A stretch of DNA of 64,000 nucleotides from Robertmurraya kyonggiensis (GCF_005116465.1 NZ_SWBM01000001.1:1302001-1366000), one strand, 5' to 3'. Numbered from the stretch's first letter, positions 18,367-26,561 are shown. A program made the numbers and translations. The notes: generated by a model from the letters alone, not told the origin.

Positions 18367-19332
18367 ATGTATTTGGCTATAGGAGAAATAGTCGAAGAAA
18401 TACCCATTATAGCTCAATCGAGACGTTGTGAAGAAATACATAATATTTTTTCACTAAACGCTACTTTAGATGGAGTGATAGTATGCGAAGATGAGAGAGC
18501 GGTTGGGCTTGTCATGAAAACCAAGTTCTTTCAAAAGCTTTCAACCAAATATGGTTTCGATCTATTTATGAAACGGACGATTGACTTAGTAATGGACGTC
18601 GATTTCTTAGTAGTAGAATCTTATTTGAACGTAACCGAAGTAAGTCACCTAGCCATGAATAGAGCAGCAGAAAGCATGTATGATTTTGTTGTCGTAACGA
18701 AGAATGGTCGTTACATTGGGGTCGTCAGTATTAGAGATCTGCTTTTGAAACTATCGGAAATTCAAATACATATTGCAAAGTATTCGAATCCTTTGACTGG
18801 TTTACCTGGTAATTATGCTATTGAAGAGGAACTAAATAATCTATTAGCTACACAACAATTTAGTGTTTTCTATTTTGATATTAATTTCTTTAAGTTTTTC
18901 AATGATACATTCGGTTTCAAACTAGGGGATGAGTTAATTAAAGAAACAGCAAGAATAATATCGAATACATTTATATCAACCACAAGCCCATCGTTTGTTG
19001 GACATATCGGCGGAGATGATCTTATTGCTAGTATTCAAGATTATGATGTTGATAGACTTTGCATAGATATCCTCCAGCAATTTGATACATATGTGAAAAA
19101 ATATTATTCCATTGAAGAGCTTAGTGATGGATATATACGAGGATTAAATCGAAATGGAATAATAGAAAATATCCCATTGGTCAGTTTGTCGATTGCCGTG
19201 GTACAGAATAAGAACATGACTATCTCTTCAGTCAATGAACTAAGTACCATTGCCGCAAAAGTAAAAAAGCAATGTAAAACCATTAAAACAAGCGCCTATA
19301 TATTAAATGAAGGACGCGTGAGCGAGAGGTAG
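18367..19332 (+). CDS. CBS-GGDEF domain protein (possible diguanylate cyclase)
   Basis: A 321-residue soluble protein. The N-terminal 130 residues carry CBS-like repeats (DGVIVCEDERAVGLVM, then YDFVVVTKNGRYIGVVSIRD). The GGDEF domain starts at NPLTGLPGNYAIEEEL (about 140), and its signature reads GGDDL at 215-219. GGDEF domains make cyclic-di-GMP. The last residues of the motif deviate from EF, so activity is uncertain. CBS pairs usually bind adenylates and could regulate it. Confidence 0.75.
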   Translation: MYLAIGEIVEEIPIIAQSRRCEEIHNIFSLNATLDGVIVCEDERAVGLVMKTKFFQKLSTKYGFDLFMKRTIDLVMDVDFLVVESYLNVTEVSHLAMNRAAESMYDFVVVTKNGRYIGVVSIRDLLLKLSEIQIHIAKYSNPLTGLPGNYAIEEELNNLLATQQFSVFYFDINFFKFFNDTFGFKLGDELIKETARIISNTFISTTSPSFVGHIGGDDLIASIQDYDVDRLCIDILQQFDTYVKKYYSIEELSDGYIRGLNRNGIIENIPLVSLSIAVVQNKNMTISSVNELSTIAAKVKKQCKTIKTSAYILNEGRVSER

Positions 19333-19370
19333 AAAAGGGATTTAACGAAAGCTTTCAAGAGGTGGTTAGC

Positions 19371-19567
19371 TTGGCTAAATCGATAGAATTAGTTCTAAAT
19401 ATACGAGCGACCTTAGGCGAGAGCCCTGCTTGGAATCACAAGAACCAATCATTATACTGGGTTGATATCTTAGAAAGGAACAACTTCAAAAGTATCCATA
19501 TTCAGGTGGGCTTTTTAGAATCCGATTGGATATAAAGGGATCAGTGACTTATTCCTATAAGGGGTAA
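19371..19567 (+). pseudogene. SMP-30/gluconolactonase remnant with internal deletion
   Basis: A TTG start behind GAGGTGG gives the typical family N-terminus: RATLGESPAWN followed by SLYWVDILERN. After about 45 residues the family C-terminus follows directly in another frame: GGLFRIRLDIKG then TYSYKG and a stop at 19565-19567. A normal SMP-30/gluconolactonase/regucalcin-like protein has about 290 residues, so some 230 internal residues are deleted. It is not functional. Confidence 0.75.
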
Positions 19568-19649
19568 GCGTTAATTTCTGCCTTAAAGAGTTGCAATATT
19601 TTCTGTATCGGTTAGAATTTGGTATTAAATAGACAGCTGAGGTTTAACC

Positions 19650-19835
19650 ATGAAGAAATACAAATTGAAAAAAGCTTTTAAAGGGAAAAAGAAGGGAACT
19701 CGCTTTTACCTAGTTGCTGAGTCAGAGTTTATTGGTGTAAAAGAGTTTGTTTTACGAACGAACGATTTAACTGAGCGATTCAGTATCTCAGAAGCGGAGT
19801 TAAAAGAGTACTTTTTATTTTTAGGCCATGTTTGA
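19650..19835 (+). CDS. Hypothetical 61-aa basic protein
   Basis: A 61-residue product with a Lys-rich start (MKKYKLKKAFKGKKKGTRFY) and an SH3-like or beta-rich middle (YLVAESEFIGVKEFVLR). GCTGAGG lies 11 bases upstream. The family is unrecognised. It is convergent with selD and shares its terminator hairpin. Confidence 0.5.
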   Translation: MKKYKLKKAFKGKKKGTRFYLVAESEFIGVKEFVLRTNDLTERFSISEAELKEYFLFLGHV

Positions 19836-19857
19836 CAAAGTCGATGCAGAAGAGTAA

Positions 19858-19890
19858 AAAGGACATTACATTTAACACGTAATGTCCTTT
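19858..19890. terminator. Bidirectional terminator between the 61-aa gene and selD
   Basis: AAAGGACATTAC pairs perfectly with GTAATGTCCTTT (12 bp, 9-nt loop), with U-rich flanks on both strands. Confidence 0.8.
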
Positions 19891-19897
19891 CATTTCT

Positions 19898-20950
19898 TTA
19901 TCGATTCACATAGATAAGCTTTTCTTTTTTCTCGGTTACTCTTCCAATAATCGTAGCCACTTCGAGACCCGCTTCATGTAGAGCCGTTACATATTGACGG
20001 GCTTCCTCTTCAGGTAATGCTACTAAAAGTCCACCAGAAGTAATCGAATCACACAAAATGAGCTGTTCTTCTAATGAAATATCCTCATAATGAACATCAT
20101 TTTCTAACCATTTATGATTAGATTTTGAGCCACCAGGGACGACACCTTGCTTCGCTAGCTCTAGTGTACCTTCTAAAATCGGAACAGCAGATAATGAAAT
20201 TTCTAAAGTCACATTACTTCCAGTTGCCATTTCACTCCCGTGACCTAAAAGGCCAAAGCCAGTTACATCTGTTACAGCATGTGGAGAAAATTGATGTAGA
20301 GGTTCAGCAGCCATCTTATTCAAGCTCACCATCACATCTGTCACGATTTTCTCTTGTTCCACGGTAACAGCTTCACGCTTAATACCAGTTGTCATAATGC
20401 CGACACCAATTGGTTTCGTTAAGACCAGCAAGTCACCAGGCTGGGCGCCAACATTTTTCCAAATACGTTCAGGATGTACAATACCTGTCACGGAAAGCCC
20501 GAACTTCGGTTCCTGGTCATCGATAGAATGACCACCGATGGTTACCGCTCCAGATTCGACAACTTTGTCACTTGCTCCACGTAAAATCTCAGAAAGAATA
20601 TCTGGACCAAGTTTTTTCACAGGGTAGCCAACAATATTCAGGACTGTTTTTGGTGTTCCACCCATTGCATAGACATCACTTAAAGCGTTCGCCGCAGCAA
20701 TCTGTCCAAACATATATGGATCATCCACAATCGGAGTGAAGTAATCAAGGGTTTGTACAAGGGCAATGTCTTCAGTTAATTTATAAACCCCAGCATCGTC
20801 ACTCGTTTCGTGACCGACAAGTAACTCAGGGGTAGGGTCGTGCTTTGGTAAAAGACGCAGAACCTGCGCCAGGTCCTCAGGACCAATTTTACAGCCTCAA
20901 CCAGCTTTCGTTGAAAATGAAGTAAGACGAATTTTTTCTTCTTCTCGCAT
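19898..20950 (-). CDS. selD: Selenophosphate synthetase, itself a selenoprotein (Sec18)
   Basis: A 350-residue enzyme that makes selenophosphate from selenide and ATP, the donor for selenocysteine synthesis. The ATG at 20950 follows GGAGGTGG. The reading frame is open except for one TGA (20897-20899) at codon 18, in STKAG-U-GCKIGPEDLAQ. This is exactly the catalytic position that is Cys or Sec in SelD proteins. The downstream frame keeps the ATP-binding residues (DDAGVYK, DYFTPIV, DDPYMFGQIAAANALSDVYAMGG). Stopping at the TGA, or starting at the internal ATG at 20728, would discard the catalytic residue. Supporting genes selA and selW lie nearby. Confidence 0.93.
20856..20868 (-). promoter_or_regulatory. 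Candidate bacterial SECIS hairpin in selD
   Basis: CGCAG-GTT-CTGCG begins 28 nt after the Sec TGA, placing the loop guanine about 33-34 nt downstream, inside the window known for bacterial SECIS elements. GGTCC-TGA-GGACC at 20872-20884 is an alternative or additional stem. The element is less clear-cut than in the other two selenoprotein genes. Confidence 0.5.
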
Positions 20951-20989
20951 GTTGTCCACCTCCAATAATCAGTATACAGTTATCGAAAG

Positions 20990-21016
20990 GGAAAAGCACT
21001 TTTAAAGGATGTGCTT
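20990..21016 (-). terminator. Weak terminator after the KAS III-like gene
   Basis: AAGCAC pairs with GTGCTT around an 11-nt loop, followed by a short T-run on the minus strand. It overlaps the stop codon. Confidence 0.45.
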
Positions 21017-22001
21017 AGTATTTTAATAACATCGCAACAAGCTGATAACCGCCACCAATGGTCCAGAAGAGAACCGTATCGCCGCGTTTAATTCTACCTG
21101 TTTCAATCCCGTCATAAAAAGCCATTAATGGACTCGTTGTTCCTGTGTAACCATAGCGGTCACCTACATACATAATCTTATTTTCATCTAAACCATAGTG
21201 TTCTTGAATAGTTTTAATATTAGCGATCGAAAACTGAGAGAAGCAATAAGCATTTAAATCTCGCATCGTATAATTATTTCTTGATAAAATCGTTTCAAAC
21301 ATTTCGTAGGTAGGAGGCATTGCGATACTTCCATCAAACGGAATCCATTGCATCGATTGATCTTGTTTTTCCTTAATTGCACCTGATAACCCATGACGAG
21401 GGAAGTTTGTATTCGTGCTCGTAACAGAATCAGTAAAGTAAATGGAATCCATAAAACCTGTATCTTCTTCTGTCTTTTCTAAAATAACAGCACACGCAGC
21501 ATCACCAAAGTTCGCATATGTAATTTCTTCTTCCGGATTGCTCATAAGTGTATTGTAATCAGAACCAACCACAAGTGCAGTTTGGACATGAGGGTTTGAC
21601 ATCATATAGCGGGATGCATAATCGATTGCTACGAGCATTCCTGCACAGTTCGCATTCGTATCCAACACTTGCGTTTGATGACCCGCTTGGAGCATAGCGT
21701 GTAGTTGAATAGCATTCGATGTCGCTAAGTATTCAGGTGTTTGCGAGGAGAACATGATGATATCTAATTCTTGACCTGATAGACTTGCTTTTTCTAAAAC
21801 AAGTTTCGAAGCTTCATAAGCCATCGTGAGACTTGATTCATTGTTATCATTAATCACATAGCGATTTTCTCGCCCTAAAATATTTTGTATGAAATTCGTA
21901 GAATCGCGCCCTTTATTTTTGAAGTGGTCGATAAAGAACTCATTATGGATGACATGTTCTGGATGATAGATCGCGATTTCTTTAATTTTAATATTTACCA
22001 T
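21015..22001 (-). CDS. KAS III-like ketoacyl synthase with altered active site
   Basis: About 328 residues with the thiolase-superfamily fold. The ATG at 22001 follows AAGGAG; a longer frame from 22058 would read through the terminator hairpin. The nucleophile region DTNANCAGMLVAIDYASRY keeps the Cys. The block normally carrying catalytic His (HQAN in FabH) reads FSQFSIAN, and the GNTS block reads DRYGYTGTTSP, so His and Asn appear replaced. This suggests acyl transfer or condensation by a different mechanism, as in some OleA- or HMG-CoA-synthase-like relatives. It is not housekeeping FabH. It lies between selD and selW, with a small partner upstream. Confidence 0.7.
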   Translation of the reverse strand: MVNIKIKEIAIYHPEHVIHNEFFIDHFKNKGRDSTNFIQNILGRENRYVINDNNESSLTMAYEASKLVLEKASLSGQELDIIMFSSQTPEYLATSNAIQLHAMLQAGHQTQVLDTNANCAGMLVAIDYASRYMMSNPHVQTALVVGSDYNTLMSNPEEEITYANFGDAACAVILEKTEEDTGFMDSIYFTDSVTSTNTNFPRHGLSGAIKEKQDQSMQWIPFDGSIAMPPTYEMFETILSRNNYTMRDLNAYCFSQFSIANIKTIQEHYGLDENKIMYVGDRYGYTGTTSPLMAFYDGIETGRIKRGDTVLFWTIGGGYQLVAMLLKY

Positions 22002-22025
22002 GATGACTAACTCCTTTTCTATTGA

Positions 22026-22053
22026 AAAAAAACAAGACTGCTTGAGCCTTGTT
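22026..22053 (-). terminator. Terminator or attenuator before the KAS III-like gene
   Basis: On the minus strand AAACAAGGCT pairs with AGTCTTGTTT, followed by eight T residues. It ends the 116-aa gene and lies 25 bp before the KAS III-like start, so readthrough could control the latter. Confidence 0.65.
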
Positions 22054-22109
22054 TCCAATATTAATAGTGTCTCAGCTTTAGCAAAGCGCTAAAGAGAGCA
22101 AGTTTAAGT

Positions 22110-22460
22110 TTAGATTTCTTTTACTTCTGCATTTGTGAAGCCAGTGTTCTTAAAGATTCTATTTAACTGCATTTTAAGAATTGGGTTTTTCTTAATCGAA
22201 ACAACCAGTTTTTCAAATCCAGTTTGTTGATACATCCGAATGGTATTTTCTAAAGCTGGCACCATTTCCTGTGTAAGAACATCCATGTCCGTTGAATCAG
22301 CATTCAAAGTAAATTCACTTGCATTGATACTTTTTGCTTTTGTAGTATAATCAGAAACAAATTCTTGTACTTGCTCAGGAGTAAATGTACCCACTATTAC
22401 AAGATCAACTGTTTTTTCTACACGATTCACATTAATAGAGAAAGATCCTTCTTTAGCCAT
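22110..22460 (-). CDS. Small STAS/SpoIIAA-like protein, partner of the KAS III-like gene
   Basis: A 116-residue alpha/beta protein (VDLVIVGTFTPEQVQEFVSDY, then EKLVVSIKKNPILKMQL) resembling the compact fold of SpoIIAA/STAS-like proteins. This is a fold-level impression, not a family identification. AAGGGG lies before the ATG. It is the first gene of the minus-strand pair with the KAS III-like gene and shares a divergent upstream region with selW. Confidence 0.5.
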   Translation of the reverse strand: MAKEGSFSINVNRVEKTVDLVIVGTFTPEQVQEFVSDYTTKAKSINASEFTLNADSTDMDVLTQEMVPALENTIRMYQQTGFEKLVVSIKKNPILKMQLNRIFKNTGFTNAEVKEI

Positions 22461-22554
22461 ATTCCAAACCCCTTTAATATGTATTTTTAGAGAAAATTTC
22501 CTACTCCAATTATTGCTAATTATATAAAACGGATGAGTCCATTGGAATAACGTT

Positions 22555-22583
22555 TTGACAGAATATTATCTTAGTAGAATAAT
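22555..22583 (+). promoter_or_regulatory. Predicted sigma-A promoter of selW
   Basis: TTGACA at 22555-22560, a 17-bp spacer and AATAAT at 22578-22583, reading toward selW. It leaves a leader of about 160 nt that contains a second weaker promoter-like pair (TTGTCA and TACAAT). Confidence 0.5.
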
Positions 22584-22750
22584 TGGTACATAAGTCATGG
22601 TATAAAAGACATATATTTATAATTCATTCGACCTATTTTTGTTCAAAATCAAAAAAATTGTCACACGCTGACCATTTATCATACAATAGCGGTAATCACA
22701 TCTATGAACTTTTTGTGAATTTTTTTGCGGATTACGAGGAGGAGCATTAC

Positions 22751-22987
22751 ATGAATCGTTATGAAGTTACTATTGAATTCTGCATGCAATGAAACTTTGC
22801 ACCGAAAGCCGCGGGTCTCGCGGAAGAATTATTTACTCATTTTCGTTCCGAAATTAGCAATATGAACCTTATTCCAAGCTCAGGCGGAGCTTTTGAAGTA
22901 ACGGTAAACGGTGAGAAAATCTATTCCAAGCTCGATACAGGATTATTTCCAAAGAGCGACGATATAATTGCTAAAATGGAAGCTTAA
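22751..22987 (+). CDS. SelW-like (Rdx family) selenoprotein with CxxU motif
   Basis: 78 residues when the in-frame TGA at 22790-22792 is read as selenocysteine. The N-terminal beta strand MNRYEVTIEFCMQ leads into U-NFAPKAAGLAEELF, giving the redox motif C11-M-Q-U14. The C-terminal GAFEVTVNGEKIYSKLDTG is the Rdx (SelW/SelT/SelH) signature. GAGGAGGAG lies seven bases before the ATG. The family is thioredoxin-like and likely a thiol oxidoreductase; the substrate is unknown. Standard gene callers would call a 13-residue peptide or nothing. It sits 87 bp upstream of selA. Confidence 0.93.
22809..22823 (+). promoter_or_regulatory. Bacterial SECIS element in the SelW-like gene
   Basis: CCGCG-GGTCT-CGCGG: a 5-bp GC stem with loop GGUCU, the same core as the apical loop of the E. 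coli fdhF SECIS. The loop starts 21 nt after the Sec TGA, in the range required for SelB. Confidence 0.8.
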
Positions 22988-22992
22988 ATACG

Positions 22993-23026
22993 AAAGAACC
23001 TCGTCCGATGGATAGAGGTTCTTTTT
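22993..23026 (+). terminator. Terminator between selW and selA
   Basis: AAAGAACCTC pairs with GAGGTTCTTT (10 bp, 12-nt loop), followed by T residues. Confidence 0.75.
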
Positions 23027-23074
23027 ATTTGGTATAATGGGGCTGGGGATAGCATTTGATGGAGGGTTCTGAAT

Positions 23075-24481
23075 ATGAAGCAATTAGTACGCTACTTACC
23101 GGCTGTTCATGAAATACAAAAAGAACATAGATTTCATGAACTAATTAAGGAATTTGAAATTACAGAACAGCATTTAACAAAACTAGTAAAAGAAATACTT
23201 GAACAATACCGCAACTTATTATTACAGGAAAAATGGACTGGCCCTAAGCCAGGAAATCAAGATTTCATTCAGTTCTTGTTTATAGAACTCAACGAGAAGC
23301 TTAAAAATCAATTCCAGTACACATTAAAGCAAGTCATCAATGGAACCGGAACGATTTTACATACAAATTTAGGTAGAGCACGAATGAGCGACAGAGCCAT
23401 TGAGCATGTCGTTGAGACAGCAAAATCCTATTCCAACCTTGAATATAAGCTTGAAGAAGGAGAGAGAGGCTCCCGTCACGCTCATGCCGAAAAATTAATA
23501 AAGGAAATTACAGGTGCTGAGGCTGCAATGGTCGTGAATAATAACGCAGCTGCTGTTTATTTGATATTACGAGAACTAGCACATAACAAAGAAGTCATTG
23601 TATCTCGTGGGGAGCTTGTCGAAATTGGTGGCTCATTCCGCATTTCTTCTATTATGGAGGAAAGCGGGGCTAACCTTGTAGAAGTTGGCACAACAAATAA
23701 AACACATCTACAGGATTACGAACGAGCCATAAATGAAAACACAGCAATGCTGATGAAAGTACATACGAGTAATTTTAAGGTGATCGGTTTTACAAAATCA
23801 GTAGGTACAGAAGAGTTAGCCCAGCTTGGAGCTGCTCATGAAAATGTTTTATTTTATGAAGATTTAGGAAGCGGGGCTCTTTATAATTACCAGAAACATG
23901 GCATCGGAGAAGAGCCTGTCGTTAGTGAAGTCCTGGCCAAAGGAGTCGATATCGTATCCTTTAGTGGTGATAAGCTTCTTGGTGGACCTCAAGCTGGCAT
24001 CATCGCCGGAAAAAAAGAACTCATTGATCGTTTAAAAAAGAATCAGCTCGCTCGTGTACTTCGAGTAGACAAATTGACAATAGCTGCGCTAGAAGGAACG
24101 TTAATTGATTATCTAAAAGGGGAAGAGAGCATCAAAAACATTCCTGTTGTACGCGATCTGTTAACGAGTAAAGAAACGTTAAAAGAAAGAACCGAGTCTT
24201 TTAAAAAGTCGTTATTAGCATTAAGAACCAAGTTTGAAGTTCATAGCGAAGAAAGTGTAAGCCAAGTGGGAGGAGGTACAATGCCTGATGTGGAGCTCCC
24301 AACGTACGTTGCCGTCCTAAGGCACCAGTCAATGTCTGCCGAACAGGTGACACGTAAACTAAGAACGGAATTTACACCAGCAATCATTACTAGAATCCAA
24401 AAAGAAGAAGTCATTATCGATTTACGGTGTATGACTGAAGAGGAAGAACAAATTGTTCTTCAAGCATTAAGCTCATTATAA
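23075..24481 (+). CDS. selA: L-seryl-tRNA(Sec) selenium transferase
   Basis: A 468-residue PLP enzyme that converts Ser-tRNA(Sec) to Sec-tRNA(Sec) using selenophosphate. INGTGTILHTNLGRA, EYKLEEGERGSR and the PLP-lysine motif SFSGDKLLGGPQAGII are intact, and the length is typical. GGAGGG lies before the ATG. selB and tRNA(Sec) (selC) are not in this window and must be elsewhere. Confidence 0.95.
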   Translation: MKQLVRYLPAVHEIQKEHRFHELIKEFEITEQHLTKLVKEILEQYRNLLLQEKWTGPKPGNQDFIQFLFIELNEKLKNQFQYTLKQVINGTGTILHTNLGRARMSDRAIEHVVETAKSYSNLEYKLEEGERGSRHAHAEKLIKEITGAEAAMVVNNNAAAVYLILRELAHNKEVIVSRGELVEIGGSFRISSIMEESGANLVEVGTTNKTHLQDYERAINENTAMLMKVHTSNFKVIGFTKSVGTEELAQLGAAHENVLFYEDLGSGALYNYQKHGIGEEPVVSEVLAKGVDIVSFSGDKLLGGPQAGIIAGKKELIDRLKKNQLARVLRVDKLTIAALEGTLIDYLKGEESIKNIPVVRDLLTSKETLKERTESFKKSLLALRTKFEVHSEESVSQVGGGTMPDVELPTYVAVLRHQSMSAEQVTRKLRTEFTPAIITRIQKEEVIIDLRCMTEEEEQIVLQALSSL

Positions 24482-24486
24482 GAGGG

Positions 24487-24519
24487 AAGCTGTTGTTCAT
24501 TGAAACAACAGCTTTTTTT
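24487..24519 (+). terminator. Terminator after selA
   Basis: AAGCTGTTGTT pairs with AACAACAGCTT, followed by seven T residues. Confidence 0.85.
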
Positions 24520-24521
24520 CA

Positions 24522-24665
24522 TTATAAATCATGATGTTGATTATTTTTTGCTCGAGTATGGTTACGGTTTTTCACCTTCTTAGAGCCGCTTAATGGTTCT
24601 GGCTGACCAGGATTATGGCCTTTAGGTGCGTTTTTGCGCATATCTTTGCCATCGTTTTTATTCAT
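24522..24665 (-). CDS. sspP: Small acid-soluble spore protein P
   Basis: A 47-residue product whose core [19 protein letters not shown] and HHD ending match SspP (CotL) of B. subtilis. The ATG at 24665 has GGAGGG upstream. It is a minor spore protein of unknown detailed role, made in the forespore. A consensus sigma-G promoter lies immediately upstream. The gene is convergent with selA. Confidence 0.9.
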   Translation of the reverse strand: MNKNDGKDMRKNAPKGHNPGQPEPLSGSKKVKNRNHTRAKNNQHHDL

Positions 24666-24686
24666 AAATTAATCCCTCCTACTAAA

Positions 24687-24716
24687 TAGAATGCAGTTCA
24701 AAATCTGTATTTATAC
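24687..24716 (-). promoter_or_regulatory. Sigma-G promoter of sspP
   Basis: On the minus strand GTATA, an 18-bp spacer and CATTCTA fit the forespore sigma-G consensus (GHATR, 18, CATWHTA). It ends 21 bp before the sspP start codon, as expected for a forespore-expressed SASP gene. Confidence 0.7.
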
Positions 24717-24779
24717 TGAATATTTTCGTGTAGAAATGCGCAATTTAACGACAAATATCTATAAAGGAGAATGACAACT

Positions 24780-25040
24780 ATGCCATACAACAAGAACAAG
24801 CAGCAAGCATTTCAAGCCGCTCAACAAGGAGTCAATGAAGCAAAGGATTTATATCATGAAATAGTAAGGGATAGTGCAAGTTACGGACATCAATTGAAAC
24901 ACTTGAAAAATGAAGTAAACGAAGCGTACCAACAAATCGAAAATGCATTAGAAGTGGCTTCAGACACGCAAAAAGCCCAACTAGAGCAATTTCAACATGA
25001 TTTGAGTTCAATCGTAAGTCAGGTTAACGAAACGGAGTAA
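24780..25040 (+). CDS. Small all-helical protein (DUF2524/DUF3813-like)
   Basis: 86 residues from the ATG at 24780, chosen because AAAGGAG (24763-24769) is then correctly spaced; the ATG at 24771 is too close. The protein is two long amphipathic helices (NKQQAFQAAQQGVNEAKDLY, then YQQIENALEVASDTQKAQLE) and resembles the small Bacillus YtzC/DUF2524 and DUF3813 proteins. The match is loose and the function unknown. Confidence 0.55.
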   Translation: MPYNKNKQQAFQAAQQGVNEAKDLYHEIVRDSASYGHQLKHLKNEVNEAYQQIENALEVASDTQKAQLEQFQHDLSSIVSQVNETE

Positions 25041-25083
25041 AATCATATCTGTTGTTGAGAACACAAATGAACAAAGTAATACA

Positions 25084-25122
25084 AAAGGGAGTTCAATTCG
25101 CATATGGATTGGACTCCCTTTA
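25084..25122 (+). terminator. Terminator after the small helical protein gene
   Basis: AAAGGGAGT-CAAT pairs with ATTG-ACTCCCTTT around a 10-nt loop. Confidence 0.7.
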
Positions 25123-25215
25123 ATCATTTATAACTAATTGAATTAGAGGAGACTTTTTAAAAAAATTGGGTATTTATGTTAGAATTTAATAAATATAGAA
25201 ATAGAGGAGAAATAT

Positions 25216-26004
25216 ATGACAAATATAATAGACGTTTTTTCACTTGATTTAGCATACCTTGAAACCTTTACAAAACGAATAGAAACGTCCTGGGGCTCAA
25301 TTTTTTACAATGAAAGTCAACCGGATTATTATGACGCAAATCACGCTCATATTAGTGATACTTTTGATAATCCAAATTTAATAATTGATGAAGTAAAAAA
25401 TTTTTATAGTGCTAGAAATATCATACCTAGATTTTATATTTATAACTTAGATGATCAACAAGAATTGGTTAACCAACTAAAATTGAATCATTTCGGATTC
25501 GAAGAATTAATCAGTCCTGTTCAATTGTGGGAACAAAAGGTTTTGGAAAAAGAAAAACGCAAGGAAATTTCTATTGAATTGGTTACAAAAGAGAATTATT
25601 CCGAAGCATTAAATATTGAATGCAGTATTACAGAATTTGGAGGCGCAGCAGTTAGGGAAAAGGCTTTAGAAGTAGAATTTAATCATCCTAGTTTCATACA
25701 TTATTTACTTCGGTACGATGGAATTGCCTGTGCAACAGCTTGTATTTTTATCAATGATAATCAGGCACGTATGGAATGTGTTGCGACTATTGAGGAATAC
25801 AGGGGACGAGGATTAATCGGTGAATTGATTCATCATATTCAAGCAGAAGTAGCTATGAAGGAACTTGAAAACCTTTGGGTGTTTCCTATTAACGAAAAGA
25901 TAGAAAAAGTCTATCAAAAATATGGATTTAAAACCGTTGCAAAACTAAAAATGGGACACGCCTTTATAGGGGGAAGAAGCATAAAAGAAATTCAGGGATA
26001 TTAA
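25216..26004 (+). CDS. GNAT-family N-acetyltransferase, two-lobed
   Basis: A 262-residue protein whose C-terminal half (about 120-262) is a GNAT fold. ARMECVATIEEYRGRGLIGELI contains the acetyl-CoA-binding R-G-R-G-L signature, and YQKYGFKTVAKL is the terminal motif. The N-terminal half is a degenerate GNAT-like lobe (SLDLAYLETFTKRIETSWGS). The acceptor is unknown. The ribosome-binding site is AGAGGAG. The gene is AT-rich and stands alone. Confidence 0.8.
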   Translation: MTNIIDVFSLDLAYLETFTKRIETSWGSIFYNESQPDYYDANHAHISDTFDNPNLIIDEVKNFYSARNIIPRFYIYNLDDQQELVNQLKLNHFGFEELISPVQLWEQKVLEKEKRKEISIELVTKENYSEALNIECSITEFGGAAVREKALEVEFNHPSFIHYLLRYDGIACATACIFINDNQARMECVATIEEYRGRGLIGELIHHIQAEVAMKELENLWVFPINEKIEKVYQKYGFKTVAKLKMGHAFIGGRSIKEIQGY

Positions 26005-26042
26005 ATTTTGTTTAAAGAATTAGCGAAGCAATAAAGGATAAC

Positions 26043-26076
26043 CGAGCTTGGAATAACTTTTCCAAGCTCATTTTTC
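26043..26076 (+). terminator. Terminator after the GNAT gene
   Basis: GAGCTTGGA pairs with TCCAAGCTC, followed by a T-rich run. Confidence 0.8.
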
Positions 26077-26206
26077 ATTTCAAACCTAAACTAGTTATAC
26101 CAAATCGACTGTATTTTTTGTTAAAACATATATGATTTGTTATGTGAATTTGTGTTTTTGCACGTCTTAACCGAACCCGTTACTCATTTTCGAGTCTTTT
26201 TTTCAT

Positions 26207-26356
26207 TTATTGATTTTTCTTCCTCTTTTTATTATTTTGCTTTTGGGCTGCAGTTAGGGGTTCGTTTGCCAGCTCTTCATTAAAACCAGCACCCTTTCCT
26301 TGGGCACTCGCCGCATTCATTCCTTCAATAACATGATTGGCTTTACGTTTCGACAA
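26207..26356 (-). CDS. sspO: Small acid-soluble spore protein O
   Basis: A 49-residue product with the SspO (CotK) hallmarks: [14 protein letters not shown] at the start, AQGKGAGF, and [10 protein letters not shown] at the end. Translation starts at TTG (26354-26356) behind a consensus GGAGGTGA. It is a minor forespore protein. It lies divergently upstream of acnA, as in B. subtilis. Confidence 0.9.
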   Translation of the reverse strand: MSKRKANHVIEGMNAASAQGKGAGFNEELANEPLTAAQKQNNKKRKKNQ

Positions 26357-26523
26357 TTTCCATCACCTCCAACTATTACTGTATCCATCTATAAAGAACT
26401 CATCCTTCACACTAATCACTTTTTTAATATAGCTTTTTCATAAAACAAATGATAAACGCAAAAGATTTCCTCCCTGCGAAATCGAGTGTTCTTACTATAA
26501 CAAATGTGAGAATAATTAATTAA

Positions 26524-26538
26524 ATAAGTAAAACTTAT
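26524..26538. promoter_or_regulatory. CcpC dyad upstream of acnA
   Basis: ATAA-GTAAAAC-TTAT is a perfect ATAA-N7-TTAT CcpC site. It is centred about 66 bp before the predicted transcription start, the position known for B. subtilis citB. A TTAT half-site at 26567-26570 lies near -27, where the second CcpC contact is expected. Confidence 0.65.
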
Positions 26539-26561
26539 CAAAAACAATAACTTTCTTGTTA

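Noticed and set aside
19898-20728. selD as a 5'-truncated gene starting at the internal ATG at 20728
   Set aside because: The upstream 74 codons carry the catalytic motif and a GGAGGTGG ribosome-binding site, with only one TGA at the known Sec position.
22583-22792. A 69-aa ORF ending at the TGA at 22792
   Set aside because: Only its last 13 residues are meaningful; they are the start of the SelW-like protein. The rest is leader sequence without a family match.
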